Source: Eubacterium sp. 1001713B170207_170306_E7
Lineage (GTDB): Bacteria; Bacillota; Clostridia; Eubacteriales; Eubacteriaceae
Direction of reading: 5' to 3'
NCBI RefSeq assembly: GCF_015547515.1
Contig: NZ_JADMVE010000005.1
Span: 124,001-188,000, forward strand
DNA length: 64,000 nucleotides
The notes under the pieces were generated by a model that saw only the letters and a list, made by a program, of their open reading frames with translations, did not search any database and was not told the DNA's origin. Below are positions 52,038 through 59,800 of this stretch, one piece after another; the stretch's first letter is position 1; the number at the start of each line of letters is the position of its first letter. Position numbers and translations under genes: made by a program.

Positions 52038-53070
52038 TACGACCCTGCAGGACCGCCGGCATTACCTGAAAAAAGTCCTTTTCATTCTTCTGCTTTTGCT
52101 GATGCCCCTGATTTTCATTTTTACCGCGCTGTTTATCGGCCGCTACAGCGTGTCGGTTTCTGAGGTTTTAAAGGCCCTTGCCAGCCCTGTTGCCGGCTCT
52201 GCCAGCCTCTCGCCCCAAACGCTGACTGTGGTGCTGCAGTTAAGACTGCCGAGAGCCATCGCCGCGGCCTTTGTGGGTGCAGGTCTGTCGGCCAGCGGCA
52301 CAGCCTTCCAGGGCGTTTTCAGGAACCCTCTCGTGGATTCGGGCTTTCTGGGGGTTAACTCCGGGGCCGGCTTTGGAGCAGGGCTCGCCATTCTTCTCTT
52401 TGGCACAAGCCTGGCCACCTACGGCTTTGCCTTTACCTTTGGTATTTTAGCTGTGGTTTTCAGCTATCTGATCGCCAAGATTTACAAGGCTGTGCCCACC
52501 ATCATGCTCATTCTCGGTGGTACCATTGTCTCCTCGGTCTTCAGCGCGTTGCTGACCCTGCTCAAATCCGTTGCCGATGTCAACAGCGAGCTGCCCGCCA
52601 TTGTCTACTGGCTCATGGGCAGTGTCGCCTCTGTGAGCTACCGGGATTTCTGGGCGGTTCTGGTTATTCTGGCGGGGATTGTCGGGCTGGCTTTTTTCAG
52701 CTGGCAGATCAATGTGATTTCCATGGGAGAAAAGGAAGCCCGTACTATGGGGGTAAACGTCGTATTCAGCAAGCGCATGATCATCGCCTGCGCCACGCTG
52801 GCAACGGCTGGAGCCGTGTGCATTTCAGGCATTATCGGCTGGGTCGGGCTTATTATCCCGCACATTGGAAGGATGCTCATCGGGAATGACACAAGAAAGC
52901 TTCTTCCTGTTTCCATGAGTCTGGGGGCTGTGTTTATGGTGACCATTGATACCATCAGCCGGAGCGTCTCCACCTCCGAAATTCCCCTGGGCGTTCTGAC
53001 CGCCCTCGTGGGCGCGCCCTTCTTTGTCTTTCTGCTCAAGAAAACAAAAGGCGGGGGGTGGCAGATGTGA
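52027..53070 (+). CDS. FecCD-type ABC importer permease
   Basis: A 347-residue membrane protein with about ten helices. BtuC/FecCD family motifs: LRLPRAIAAAFVGAGLSASG, FRNPLVDSGFLGVNSGAGFGA and, for ATPase contact, GWVGLIIPHIGRM. Permeases of this family import iron siderophores, heme or cobalamin. Overlaps with both neighbours show tight coupling. AGGAG lies just ahead of the ATG at 52027. Confidence 0.9.
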   Translation: MNTDTTLQDRRHYLKKVLFILLLLLMPLIFIFTALFIGRYSVSVSEVLKALASPVAGSASLSPQTLTVVLQLRLPRAIAAAFVGAGLSASGTAFQGVFRNPLVDSGFLGVNSGAGFGAGLAILLFGTSLATYGFAFTFGILAVVFSYLIAKIYKAVPTIMLILGGTIVSSVFSALLTLLKSVADVNSELPAIVYWLMGSVASVSYRDFWAVLVILAGIVGLAFFSWQINVISMGEKEARTMGVNVVFSKRMIIACATLATAGAVCISGIIGWVGLIIPHIGRMLIGNDTRKLLPVSMSLGAVFMVTIDTISRSVSTSEIPLGVLTALVGAPFFVFLLKKTKGGGWQM

Positions 53071-53861
53071 GCGAGCTGAAAATTACCGGCGCCGCTTTTG
53101 CCTACGGCGAACAGCTGATTTTTGAGGATATCTCCCTTGAAACCAGGCCGGGTGAGATCTTCTGCCTGATGGGCCGGAACGGCTGCGGCAAAAGCACGCT
53201 TCTGGATTGTATCCTGGGGATCCATTCCCTGAAAAGCGGCAGCATTCAAATTTCCGGCAAAAGCGTGGACACCTACAAGCCGGCTGAGCTGGCCAGAGAG
53301 ATGGCCTATCTGCCCCAGAGCCACGAGCATTCCTTCCCTTACAAGGTGCTCCAGGTGGTGCTCATGGGCAGAACCGCCTATATGGGCCGTTTCGGCTCAC
53401 CTACCCAGGAGGACAAGGCCATTGTCAAAAAACTGATTGACAAAATCGGCATCACCCACCTGTCTGAAAGGCCTTATACACAGCTCAGCGGCGGAGAGCT
53501 CCAGATGGTCATGCTGGCCCGGTCCCTGGCTCAGGAAGCCCCGCTTATTCTTATGGATGAGCCCACCGCCCATCTGGACTATTACAATGAGCTTTTGTTT
53601 TTGGAAACCATCGCCTCGCTGGTCAGGGACGGCCAGCAGACCATCTTTATGGCAACCCACTCGCCCAACCAGGCCTTTTACCTTGAAAACCGCGGGGTAC
53701 CAGTCCGCGTAGGCCTGATGTGCGGCGGAAAGCTTGTGGAAACAGGCCCGCCCGCCAAAACGCTGACGCCCGGCAACCTGGGCCAGGTTTACAGCATTGA
53801 GGCCCGGATTCTTGATTCCGGAGGCACAAAGCAGGTTCTGCCTGTAGGTACTTTAAAATAG
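53067..53861 (+). CDS. ABC importer ATP-binding protein (FepC/BtuD-like)
   Basis: A 264-residue ATPase. Walker A is GRNGCGKST (about 38-46), the Q-loop is LPQSHEHSFP, the signature is LSGGELQMVMLARSL and Walker B is LILMDEPTAHLD. The GTG at 53067 is chosen: it overlaps the permease stop as GTGA and has a GGGGGG ribosome site; a GTG at 53058 is also in frame. It powers the FecCD-type permease. Confidence 0.9.
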   Translation: MSELKITGAAFAYGEQLIFEDISLETRPGEIFCLMGRNGCGKSTLLDCILGIHSLKSGSIQISGKSVDTYKPAELAREMAYLPQSHEHSFPYKVLQVVLMGRTAYMGRFGSPTQEDKAIVKKLIDKIGITHLSERPYTQLSGGELQMVMLARSLAQEAPLILMDEPTAHLDYYNELLFLETIASLVRDGQQTIFMATHSPNQAFYLENRGVPVRVGLMCGGKLVETGPPAKTLTPGNLGQVYSIEARILDSGGTKQVLPVGTLK

Positions 53862-53873
53862 AGGGAGATAAAA

Positions 53874-54977
53874 ATGAAAAAGATTAAAGGATACGCCTTT
53901 CTCGCGTCCATTCTGCTGCTGGTTACCATGCTTTCAGGCGGCTGTACCCAGCCCGGCGGCACAGCTGAAAACAGCCGCCCGACACACACTGTTACCGACA
54001 GCGCCGGCCGCCAGGTCAAAATCCCGGTTGAAATCAGGAGTGCCGCAGTGCTCGACGCTTTTATGACCGAGGCCATTGTCATGAGCCAGGGCGGCGAACA
54101 GGTTGTCAGCTGTCCTGCCGGCACGAAACGCAATGTGCTGCTCAAAGAAATTTATCCTGAAATCGAAGACGCGGTCACGGTCACAAACAGCGGCGTCATC
54201 AACGCCGAGGCGCTGATGGAGCTGAAGCCCGATGTGGTTTTAATCAAGCGTGAAATCTACCAGAGTGAGGCCGAGGCGCAGAAGCTGGACAAACTGGGCA
54301 TTCCCTACGTGGTGGTGAGCTATGACAATATGGCGGAACAGATTGAGGCGCTGCGCCTGATCGCTTCTGTCATGGGCGGAAAGGTCGCTGAAAACATGGA
54401 GACCCTCTGCCAGGAATACGAGAAGGTCATCGCGATCTGTGAGGAGCGCAGCGCCAGAATTCCTGAGGATCAGCGCGTCAAAGTTTACCACTCCATCACA
54501 GAGGCTGTGCGGACAGACGGCGAGAGCTCTCTGGGCAGTGACTGGATAAAAACAGTGGGCTGTACCGACGTGTCAGTCGGCTCAGAGCTCAAATCCGAGG
54601 GGGACGATTACTATGCGAGTATTGAGCAGATTTTTGTCTGGAACCCAGATGTGGTGATCTGCAACGACGCCAGCACCGCGGATTACTTTAAAACCAACGA
54701 AAAATTTCAGGGGCTTCGGGCCGTCCGGGAAAACCAGGTTCACAACATTCCCATCGGCTTTACCCGCTGGGGGCACCAGGGAAGCTGCGAAACCTTTTTT
54801 GGCATGCTCTGGCTTGGCACCACTGTTTATCCAGAGGTCTACGGCGATATTGACCTGAGGGCAGAGGTGACCGGTTTTTACCAGAGCGTTGCCGGCATCC
54901 AGGTCGACGACGCGCTCTGGGAAAAAATACTCTCTGGTAAGGATATCCGCCAGGGCGGCAAAAATTCAGGAAAGTAA
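53874..54977 (+). CDS. ABC importer substrate-binding lipoprotein
   Basis: A 367-residue class III solute-binding lipoprotein. The lipoprotein signal ends in LSGGC (Cys24). The fold is of FecB/BtuF type (TVTDSAGRQVKIPVEIRSAA near 40-60, the long connecting helix, and TRWGHQG near the binding site). The RWGHQG loop contains Arg and His that could contact an anionic metal chelate. It may bind a siderophore, heme, cobalamin or molybdate-type ligand; the sequence does not decide. Confidence 0.87.
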   Translation: MKKIKGYAFLASILLLVTMLSGGCTQPGGTAENSRPTHTVTDSAGRQVKIPVEIRSAAVLDAFMTEAIVMSQGGEQVVSCPAGTKRNVLLKEIYPEIEDAVTVTNSGVINAEALMELKPDVVLIKREIYQSEAEAQKLDKLGIPYVVVSYDNMAEQIEALRLIASVMGGKVAENMETLCQEYEKVIAICEERSARIPEDQRVKVYHSITEAVRTDGESSLGSDWIKTVGCTDVSVGSELKSEGDDYYASIEQIFVWNPDVVICNDASTADYFKTNEKFQGLRAVRENQVHNIPIGFTRWGHQGSCETFFGMLWLGTTVYPEVYGDIDLRAEVTGFYQSVAGIQVDDALWEKILSGKDIRQGGKNSGK

Positions 54978-54988
54978 GGAGCCTTAAG

Positions 54989-55882
54989 ATGATTAAATAT
55001 TACCTTTGTGTCGACGATACCGACGACCTGACTAAAAAAACCAGTACCGGCAAAATTGCTGAACAGATCAAAAAAGAGGCCGAAGCCCTTGGCAGCACCA
55101 TTGATTACGGCATCACAAGGCACCAGCTGCTCCTGGATGACGCGATCGCCTACACCTCACACAACAGCTCCATGTGCTTTTCAGGCGCTGTGGAAGAAAA
55201 ACAGATCAGCGCCCTGTGGGACCGGGCCGTCCGCATTATCCAGACAGAAAAAGCGGAAACCGCTGACCCGGGTCTCTGCCTTTGCCGCCTGGACCAGCTG
55301 AAAGCCCCCGAAAAGCTGCTGGCCTTTGGCAAAAAAGCCCAGAGCCGGGTGATCGCAAAGAACGAAGCCTACGACCTTGCCCGCAGCATCGGCGGTACGC
55401 GCCTTGAGGAATTCGGCGGTACAGGCATTGGCGTCATCGGGGCACTGGCCGGCGTCGGGCTGAGGCTGAGCGGAAACGACGGCAGCCTCCGCGGCAAGTC
55501 CGGCATCGGCACGCTGCAGACCACCCTGAGTACAGCCGAGATGCAAAGCAGGCTCGGCGTCTCACATATCCTTGAGCGCTCCGGCGCTGTGCTGACGCCA
55601 GACACTCCGATTTACCTTGAGGACTACGCGAAAATTGTCCTGCTTGACCACCGGCTGGTGGCCGTGGCCAAAAGGGACGACCAGGGCCGCTTTGAGCTCT
55701 GCAAAAAATCCGACCTTTATACCGGAGATAAAAAAAACGGGAGCTGGGAGCTGGGCTGTGCCTTTTTCAAACGTGACAACGATGAGGAGGAATGCCTCGA
55801 CGAACAGGATAAAACCTGCTGCAACTGCCTTTACAGGCGCTGGACAAAGGAGGGCTACCGGTGCAGTCTCGAAAAAAGATAG
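54989..55882 (+). CDS. TiaS-like protein of unknown role
   Basis: A 297-residue protein. Its N-terminus, LCVDDTDDLTKKTSTGKIA, matches the aspartate-rich motif of the archaeal tRNA-Ile2 agmatidine synthetase TiaS (DDTDS...). The GGTGIGVIGALAGVGLR region also fits. The C-terminus has a small cysteine group (CLDEQDKTCCNCLYRRW, C) that may bind zinc. Bacteria do not make agmatidine, so the function is probably different, perhaps an ATP-dependent amidation or modification of the imported ligand. TAAGGAGCC precedes the ATG, 11 bases after the lipoprotein gene. Confidence 0.6.
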   Translation: MIKYYLCVDDTDDLTKKTSTGKIAEQIKKEAEALGSTIDYGITRHQLLLDDAIAYTSHNSSMCFSGAVEEKQISALWDRAVRIIQTEKAETADPGLCLCRLDQLKAPEKLLAFGKKAQSRVIAKNEAYDLARSIGGTRLEEFGGTGIGVIGALAGVGLRLSGNDGSLRGKSGIGTLQTTLSTAEMQSRLGVSHILERSGAVLTPDTPIYLEDYAKIVLLDHRLVAVAKRDDQGRFELCKKSDLYTGDKKNGSWELGCAFFKRDNDEEECLDEQDKTCCNCLYRRWTKEGYRCSLEKR

Positions 55883-55900
55883 GTTTTTGCCTATCTTTTT
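55873..55900 (+). terminator. intrinsic terminator of the importer operon
   Basis: AAAAAGATAGG (55873-55883) and CCTATCTTTTT (55890-55900), six-base loop; the stop codon of the TiaS-like gene lies in the left arm. Confidence 0.82.
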
Positions 55901-55916
55901 AATTATATAATACTAT

Positions 55917-55945
55917 TTGTCAAATTCATTCCTCTAAAGTACAAT
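55917..55945 (+). promoter_or_regulatory. sigma-A promoter of the chromate-transporter pair
   Basis: TTGTCA (55917-55922), 17 bases, TACAAT (55940-55945), 33 bases before the ATG. Confidence 0.65.
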
Positions 55946-55978
55946 GGAGTCATTAAATCTTACGCAAAGGATTTTCAT

Positions 55979-56545
55979 ATGGATGCTAAAAAACTCTTTA
56001 AATTGTTTATCTCAACCTTCAGCCTGAGCATGTTTACCTTTGGCGGGGGCTACGTGATCGTGCCGCTTATGCGCAAAAAATTCGTCAAAGAGCTGGGGTG
56101 GATCGAGGAGCAGGAAATGCTGGACCTCACGGCCATTGCCCAGTCCTCTCCCGGCGCCATGGCGGTCAACGCCTCCATTCTGGTGGGCTACCGTGTGTCG
56201 GGTGTCCTCGGCGCTTTTATAGCCATTGTCGGGACCGTACTGCCGCCGCTGATCATTCTGTCTGTCATCTCACTTTTTTACACCGCCTTCCGCGACAACC
56301 TGTACGTTGGTTTTCTGCTAAAGGCCATGCAGGCCGGGGTATCCGCCGTCATTGTGGATGTGGTCATTGACATGGGCGGGGATATTTTCAAGGCCCGCAA
56401 GGCCCTGCCGGTCATCATGATGGTGATGGTTTTTATCCTCAGCGCTTTTGTGAAAATGAACGTGATTATCCTCATTCTGATCTGCGGTTTGATCGGTGCC
56501 CTGGTGACCTTTACGGCGAAACGCACCGGGAAAAAACTTTTGTAG
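55979..56545 (+). CDS. chromate transporter family protein, first half
   Basis: A 188-residue CHR protein (short-chain type) with about five or six helices. Family motifs are FTFGGGYVIVPLM (about 20-32) and QSSPGAMAVNASILVGYR. Such half-size proteins work in pairs; the partner follows. The family exports chromate or moves other anions; the true substrate is often unknown. AAAGGATTTTCAT precedes the ATG. Confidence 0.87.
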   Translation: MDAKKLFKLFISTFSLSMFTFGGGYVIVPLMRKKFVKELGWIEEQEMLDLTAIAQSSPGAMAVNASILVGYRVSGVLGAFIAIVGTVLPPLIILSVISLFYTAFRDNLYVGFLLKAMQAGVSAVIVDVVIDMGGDIFKARKALPVIMMVMVFILSAFVKMNVIILILICGLIGALVTFTAKRTGKKLL

Positions 56546-56554
56546 GAGGCGGCC

Positions 56555-57130
56555 ATGATATATCTTCAGTTATTCGTCAGCTTTTTTCAGATCGGTCTTT
56601 TCAGTATCGGCGGGGGATATGCGGCCCTGCCGCTCATTCAGGAGCAGGTCGTCAACCTCCACGGATGGATGGATATGACCCAGTTCATTGACATCATTAC
56701 CATCTCGCAGATGACGCCGGGCCCCATTGCCATCAATGCCGCCACCTTTGTGGGCATCAAAATCGCCGGCATCGGCGGCGCTGTTATCGCGACCGTCGGC
56801 TGTGTCACCCCTTCCTGTATCATCGTGCTGATTCTGGCTGCGGTTTACTACCGCTTCCGAAACCTGAACACGATCAAGGGGGTGCTCTCAGGCCTGCGCC
56901 CCGCGGTGGTAGCCCTCATCGCCTCAGCCGGCCTTTCCATTGTCATCGTCGCTTTTTTCAAAAACGGTCTGGTCCAGTTCACAGCGGACAACCTTGATTT
57001 TGTGGCTGTAGTTCTCTTTGCCGCCAGTCTTTTTATCCTCCGCAAATTTAAGCTCAACCCCATTTATGTCATGCTGGGGTGCGGCGTCATCGGCATGGGC
57101 ATATACGCGGCCCTCAATTTTATGGGATAG
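56555..57130 (+). CDS. chromate transporter family protein, second half
   Basis: A 191-residue CHR protein, partner of the previous gene (9 bases apart). Family motifs are FSIGGGYAALPLIQEQVV and QMTPGPIAINAATFVGIK. AGGAGGCGGCC precedes the ATG. Confidence 0.87.
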   Translation: MIYLQLFVSFFQIGLFSIGGGYAALPLIQEQVVNLHGWMDMTQFIDIITISQMTPGPIAINAATFVGIKIAGIGGAVIATVGCVTPSCIIVLILAAVYYRFRNLNTIKGVLSGLRPAVVALIASAGLSIVIVAFFKNGLVQFTADNLDFVAVVLFAASLFILRKFKLNPIYVMLGCGVIGMGIYAALNFMG

Positions 57131-57155
57131 GGTTGTATTAAATTTAAAATAATTG

Positions 57156-57184
57156 TTGACCACATGGTCTGTTTTCTATATTAT
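57156..57184 (+). promoter_or_regulatory. sigma-A promoter of the TetR-antiporter operon
   Basis: TTGACC (57156-57161), 17 bases, TATTAT (57179-57184). The -10 lies inside the palindrome 57175-57208. Confidence 0.72.
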
Positions 57185-57208
57185 AGACTTATAAGTCTAT
57201 AATATAGA
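57175..57208. promoter_or_regulatory. perfect 34-bp palindrome, candidate TetR operator
   Basis: TCTATATTATAGACTTA (57175-57191) is followed directly by its exact reverse complement (57192-57208). It covers the -10 and the start region of the TetR gene, so TetR probably represses its own operon. Confidence 0.78.
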
Positions 57209-57217
57209 GGTTCTGCT

Positions 57218-57829
57218 ATGAAAAAAGAAGAAAAAACAGAAATCACCAGAGAACGGATCATGGCTGCCGCCATGCGGGAATTCGGGGAAAAGGGTTATTC
57301 CGCCGCTTCACTCAACGCCATCTGCGGCGCGGGGATCCCCAAGGGGCTGCTCTACCACAATTTCAAGAACAAGGACGCCCTGTACCTGGCCTGCGTGGCG
57401 AAAAGCTTCAGCGCCTTAACGGCTTATCTGAGAGAAAAAGACACGGGCTCTGACCTGCGCGGCTACATGGATGCCCGTCTGCGCTTTTTCCAGGAAAACG
57501 AATACGCCACCCGTCTTTTTTTCGAGGCCATCCTCCAGCCGCCCGAGCCGCTCAAAAAAGAGATCAAAGACCTCCAAAAGGATTTTAAGGCCCTCAATCT
57601 CGCGCTCTACCAGAAAATGCTCTCCTCCCTGACCTTAAGGCAGGGGGTATCGGAGGCTGACGCACTGGCGTATTTTTCCTTAATGCAGGACATGTTCAAT
57701 GGCTATTTCAGCAGCCCTGTGTACAGTAACCTGCCTTTTTCTGACATCGTCTCTGCCCACGAGGTCAACCTGTCAAAATTTTTGGATTTTATGCTTTACG
57801 GCCTGGCAGAAAGAGGGTGTAAGGCATGA
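57218..57829 (+). CDS. TetR/AcrR-family regulator
   Basis: A 203-residue regulator. The helix-turn-helix is at about residues 10-55 (MREFGEKGYSAASLNAICGA, then PKGLLYHNFKNKDALYLAC). AGAGGTTC at the palindrome's edge serves as ribosome site. Its stop overlaps the antiporter start as ATGA, so regulator and transporter are cotranscribed, under its own control. Confidence 0.87.
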   Translation: MKKEEKTEITRERIMAAAMREFGEKGYSAASLNAICGAGIPKGLLYHNFKNKDALYLACVAKSFSALTAYLREKDTGSDLRGYMDARLRFFQENEYATRLFFEAILQPPEPLKKEIKDLQKDFKALNLALYQKMLSSLTLRQGVSEADALAYFSLMQDMFNGYFSSPVYSNLPFSDIVSAHEVNLSKFLDFMLYGLAERGCKA

Positions 57830-59046
57830 TCACCGCTCTTTTAAGACTGCTGCTCACCGTTGCCGCGGCATTTCTGACCGGCAAGCTTGTCTCGAGGATA
57901 AAGCTGCCCGCCATTCTGGGCTGGCTCATCGCCGGCATGCTTCTGGGGCCTCACGCCGCGGGCCTTTTAAACAGCGCCATTCTGGAGGCCGGGTGGTACC
58001 AGGCCATCATCCATGTTCTGGAGTGCACCGTCGGCCTGATGATCGGTACAGAGCTTGTCTGGAGCCGCATTAAAAAATCCGGAAAATCCATTATCATCAC
58101 CACGCTCACCCAGTCTCTGGGGACGTTTTTTCTGGTGTCGGCTGTGTTCGGTTTTGTTTTCTGGTTAACGGGCATTCCGCTTTACCTGGCCTTTATCTTC
58201 GGCGGCGTGGCCCTGGCCACCGCCCCGGCTCCGGCCCTCTCAATCGTCAGGGAATTTAAAACTGACGGGCCTGTGACCAGAACCCTGATCCCCATGGCGG
58301 CGCTGGATGACATGGTGGGGGTGATTGTGTTTTTTACCACCATCGCCCTCGTGGCCGGCAGTATCTCCGAACAGAAGCTGCCAGCCTACATGATCGCCGC
58401 TGTGGTGGTGCTGCCCCTGCTTATCGGTGCGGCGGCCGGGCTGCCTGCCGGGCTTATGCTGCGCCGAAAGGCCGCTGCGCCTGCCACGGTGGCTGTTCTC
58501 GCCGTCATGCTGCTTTTGACCTCCGCCCTCGGATTTTTATGCAATACCTTCCTGATGCCAAAGCCCGTGCTCAATTTTATGCTCATGGGCATGGCCTTTT
58601 CCGCTGTCTTTTCAAACATGGTGTCTCCACAGCGTCTGGAAGAAATCCTCAGCAGCTTTAACCCTGTTCTCGGCGCTGCGATGATCCTTGTGATTCTCAA
58701 CCTGGGCGCGCCGCTGGATTATCATCTTATCCTGGGGGCGGGCCTGTTCACAGCGCTCTACATCGTGGCCCGGGCCTGCGGAAAATACTGCGGGGCCTGG
58801 ATCGGCGCAAAGCTGACAAAATCGCCGGATACGGTACGGAAATACCTGGGCTTCACCCTGCTGCCGCACTCGGGGGTTTCGCTGGTCTTTACCGGCATTG
58901 CCGTATCGGTGCTGTCTGTTCCCGCGCCGGAAAGCGCCAGGATCATCCAGGGAACCATCGCGGCCGCTGCGGTCATCAATGAGGTGATCGCCGTCATCGC
59001 AGCCAAAAAAGGCTTTGAATGGGCCGGGGAATTTAACAGGCTCTGA
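57826..59046 (+). CDS. cation:proton antiporter (CPA2-type)
   Basis: A 406-residue membrane protein with about twelve helices. The N-terminal GKLVSRIKLPAILGWLIAGMLLGP is typical of the CPA2/KefB-NhaA fold, and ALDDMVGVIVFF holds the two aspartates of the ion site (DD). It exchanges sodium or potassium for protons. It is coupled to the TetR gene. Its end overlaps the convergent DUF1638 gene by 14 bases. Confidence 0.82.
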   Translation: MITALLRLLLTVAAAFLTGKLVSRIKLPAILGWLIAGMLLGPHAAGLLNSAILEAGWYQAIIHVLECTVGLMIGTELVWSRIKKSGKSIIITTLTQSLGTFFLVSAVFGFVFWLTGIPLYLAFIFGGVALATAPAPALSIVREFKTDGPVTRTLIPMAALDDMVGVIVFFTTIALVAGSISEQKLPAYMIAAVVVLPLLIGAAAGLPAGLMLRRKAAAPATVAVLAVMLLLTSALGFLCNTFLMPKPVLNFMLMGMAFSAVFSNMVSPQRLEEILSSFNPVLGAAMILVILNLGAPLDYHLILGAGLFTALYIVARACGKYCGAWIGAKLTKSPDTVRKYLGFTLLPHSGVSLVFTGIAVSVLSVPAPESARIIQGTIAAAAVINEVIAVIAAKKGFEWAGEFNRL

Positions 59047-59680
59047 ACATTTCCTCCCGTATGGCTTCGCCCGGCTGAATCACGATAAAACGCTCATCGG
59101 CGCTGCCGGTGAGCATTTCGATGACCAGCTCCACGTCGCCATCGGTTTCCTTCAGCTCAAGGTTCAGCTTTTCCGCCACACCGGCGCATTTTTCACGGAC
59201 ACTCTGGTCCTCCACGCCGGTTTTGACAAACATGAGGTACTTATAATTTTTATACATGGCTTTTATGACGCGTAAAGCCCGTTTTTCGCCGTATTTTTCC
59301 TTCATGCGGTCATATTCATACCCAAGGCCCTCATCGCCCCATAACCAGCCCTGTGACACGAAATACGAGGTCCGCCGCATTTCGGCGGTATTGGGGTTGT
59401 GGCAGAGCAGCACGTCGATGCAGTCCTCTACCTTTGGCAGCACCACCGGGCAGTTTCGAGCCTCAACGCCGGTGAGGGCCTGGCCGCAGTGGCCGTAGAG
59501 CAGGTAAATGATCTCCGCGTCCGTCTCCGCATCGATGGCGGCCTGTACCTTTTCGTGGAGCTTTTCCGGCACGTTGTGCAGCTGGTCCTCCAGCCAGTTG
59601 AACTTAAAATCCGATTGATTCTCAAGCGCCGCCTCGATCTCCCTGCGAAGCACGCTGCATCCGATAACCACCTTTTTCAT
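59033..59680 (-). CDS. DUF1638 protein
   Basis: A 215-residue soluble protein of the DUF1638 family, without an assigned function. Visible features are VVIGCSVLRREIEAAL at the start, YLLYGHCGQALTGVEA (about 66-81) and LPKVEDCIDVLLC, with conserved cysteines that could bind a metal. The family is often found beside corrinoid-dependent methyltransferase genes in methanogens and acetogens, which agrees with the MttB genes in this window. GGAGGAGAAA supports the ATG at 59680; the frame is open to 59776 without a ribosome site. Confidence 0.78.
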   Translation of the reverse strand: MKKVVIGCSVLRREIEAALENQSDFKFNWLEDQLHNVPEKLHEKVQAAIDAETDAEIIYLLYGHCGQALTGVEARNCPVVLPKVEDCIDVLLCHNPNTAEMRRTSYFVSQGWLWGDEGLGYEYDRMKEKYGEKRALRVIKAMYKNYKYLMFVKTGVEDQSVREKCAGVAEKLNLELKETDGDVELVIEMLTGSADERFIVIQPGEAIREEMFRAC

Positions 59681-59779
59681 TTTCTCCTCCTTCTGCGCCA
59701 CCCTCTGGGCCGCGCCCCTTAAAGCCATTATAGAAATCTGCGAAAGCCCTGTCAATCCTGCAAAAAAAGAATACAAAAA

Positions 59780-59797
59780 AGAGCCGTTACCGGCTCT
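59780..59797 (-). terminator. intrinsic terminator of the GGDEF-EAL gene
   Basis: AGAGCCG, GTAA loop, CGGCTCT on the minus strand, then TTTTTTG. Confidence 0.8.
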
Positions 59798-59800
59798 CCA

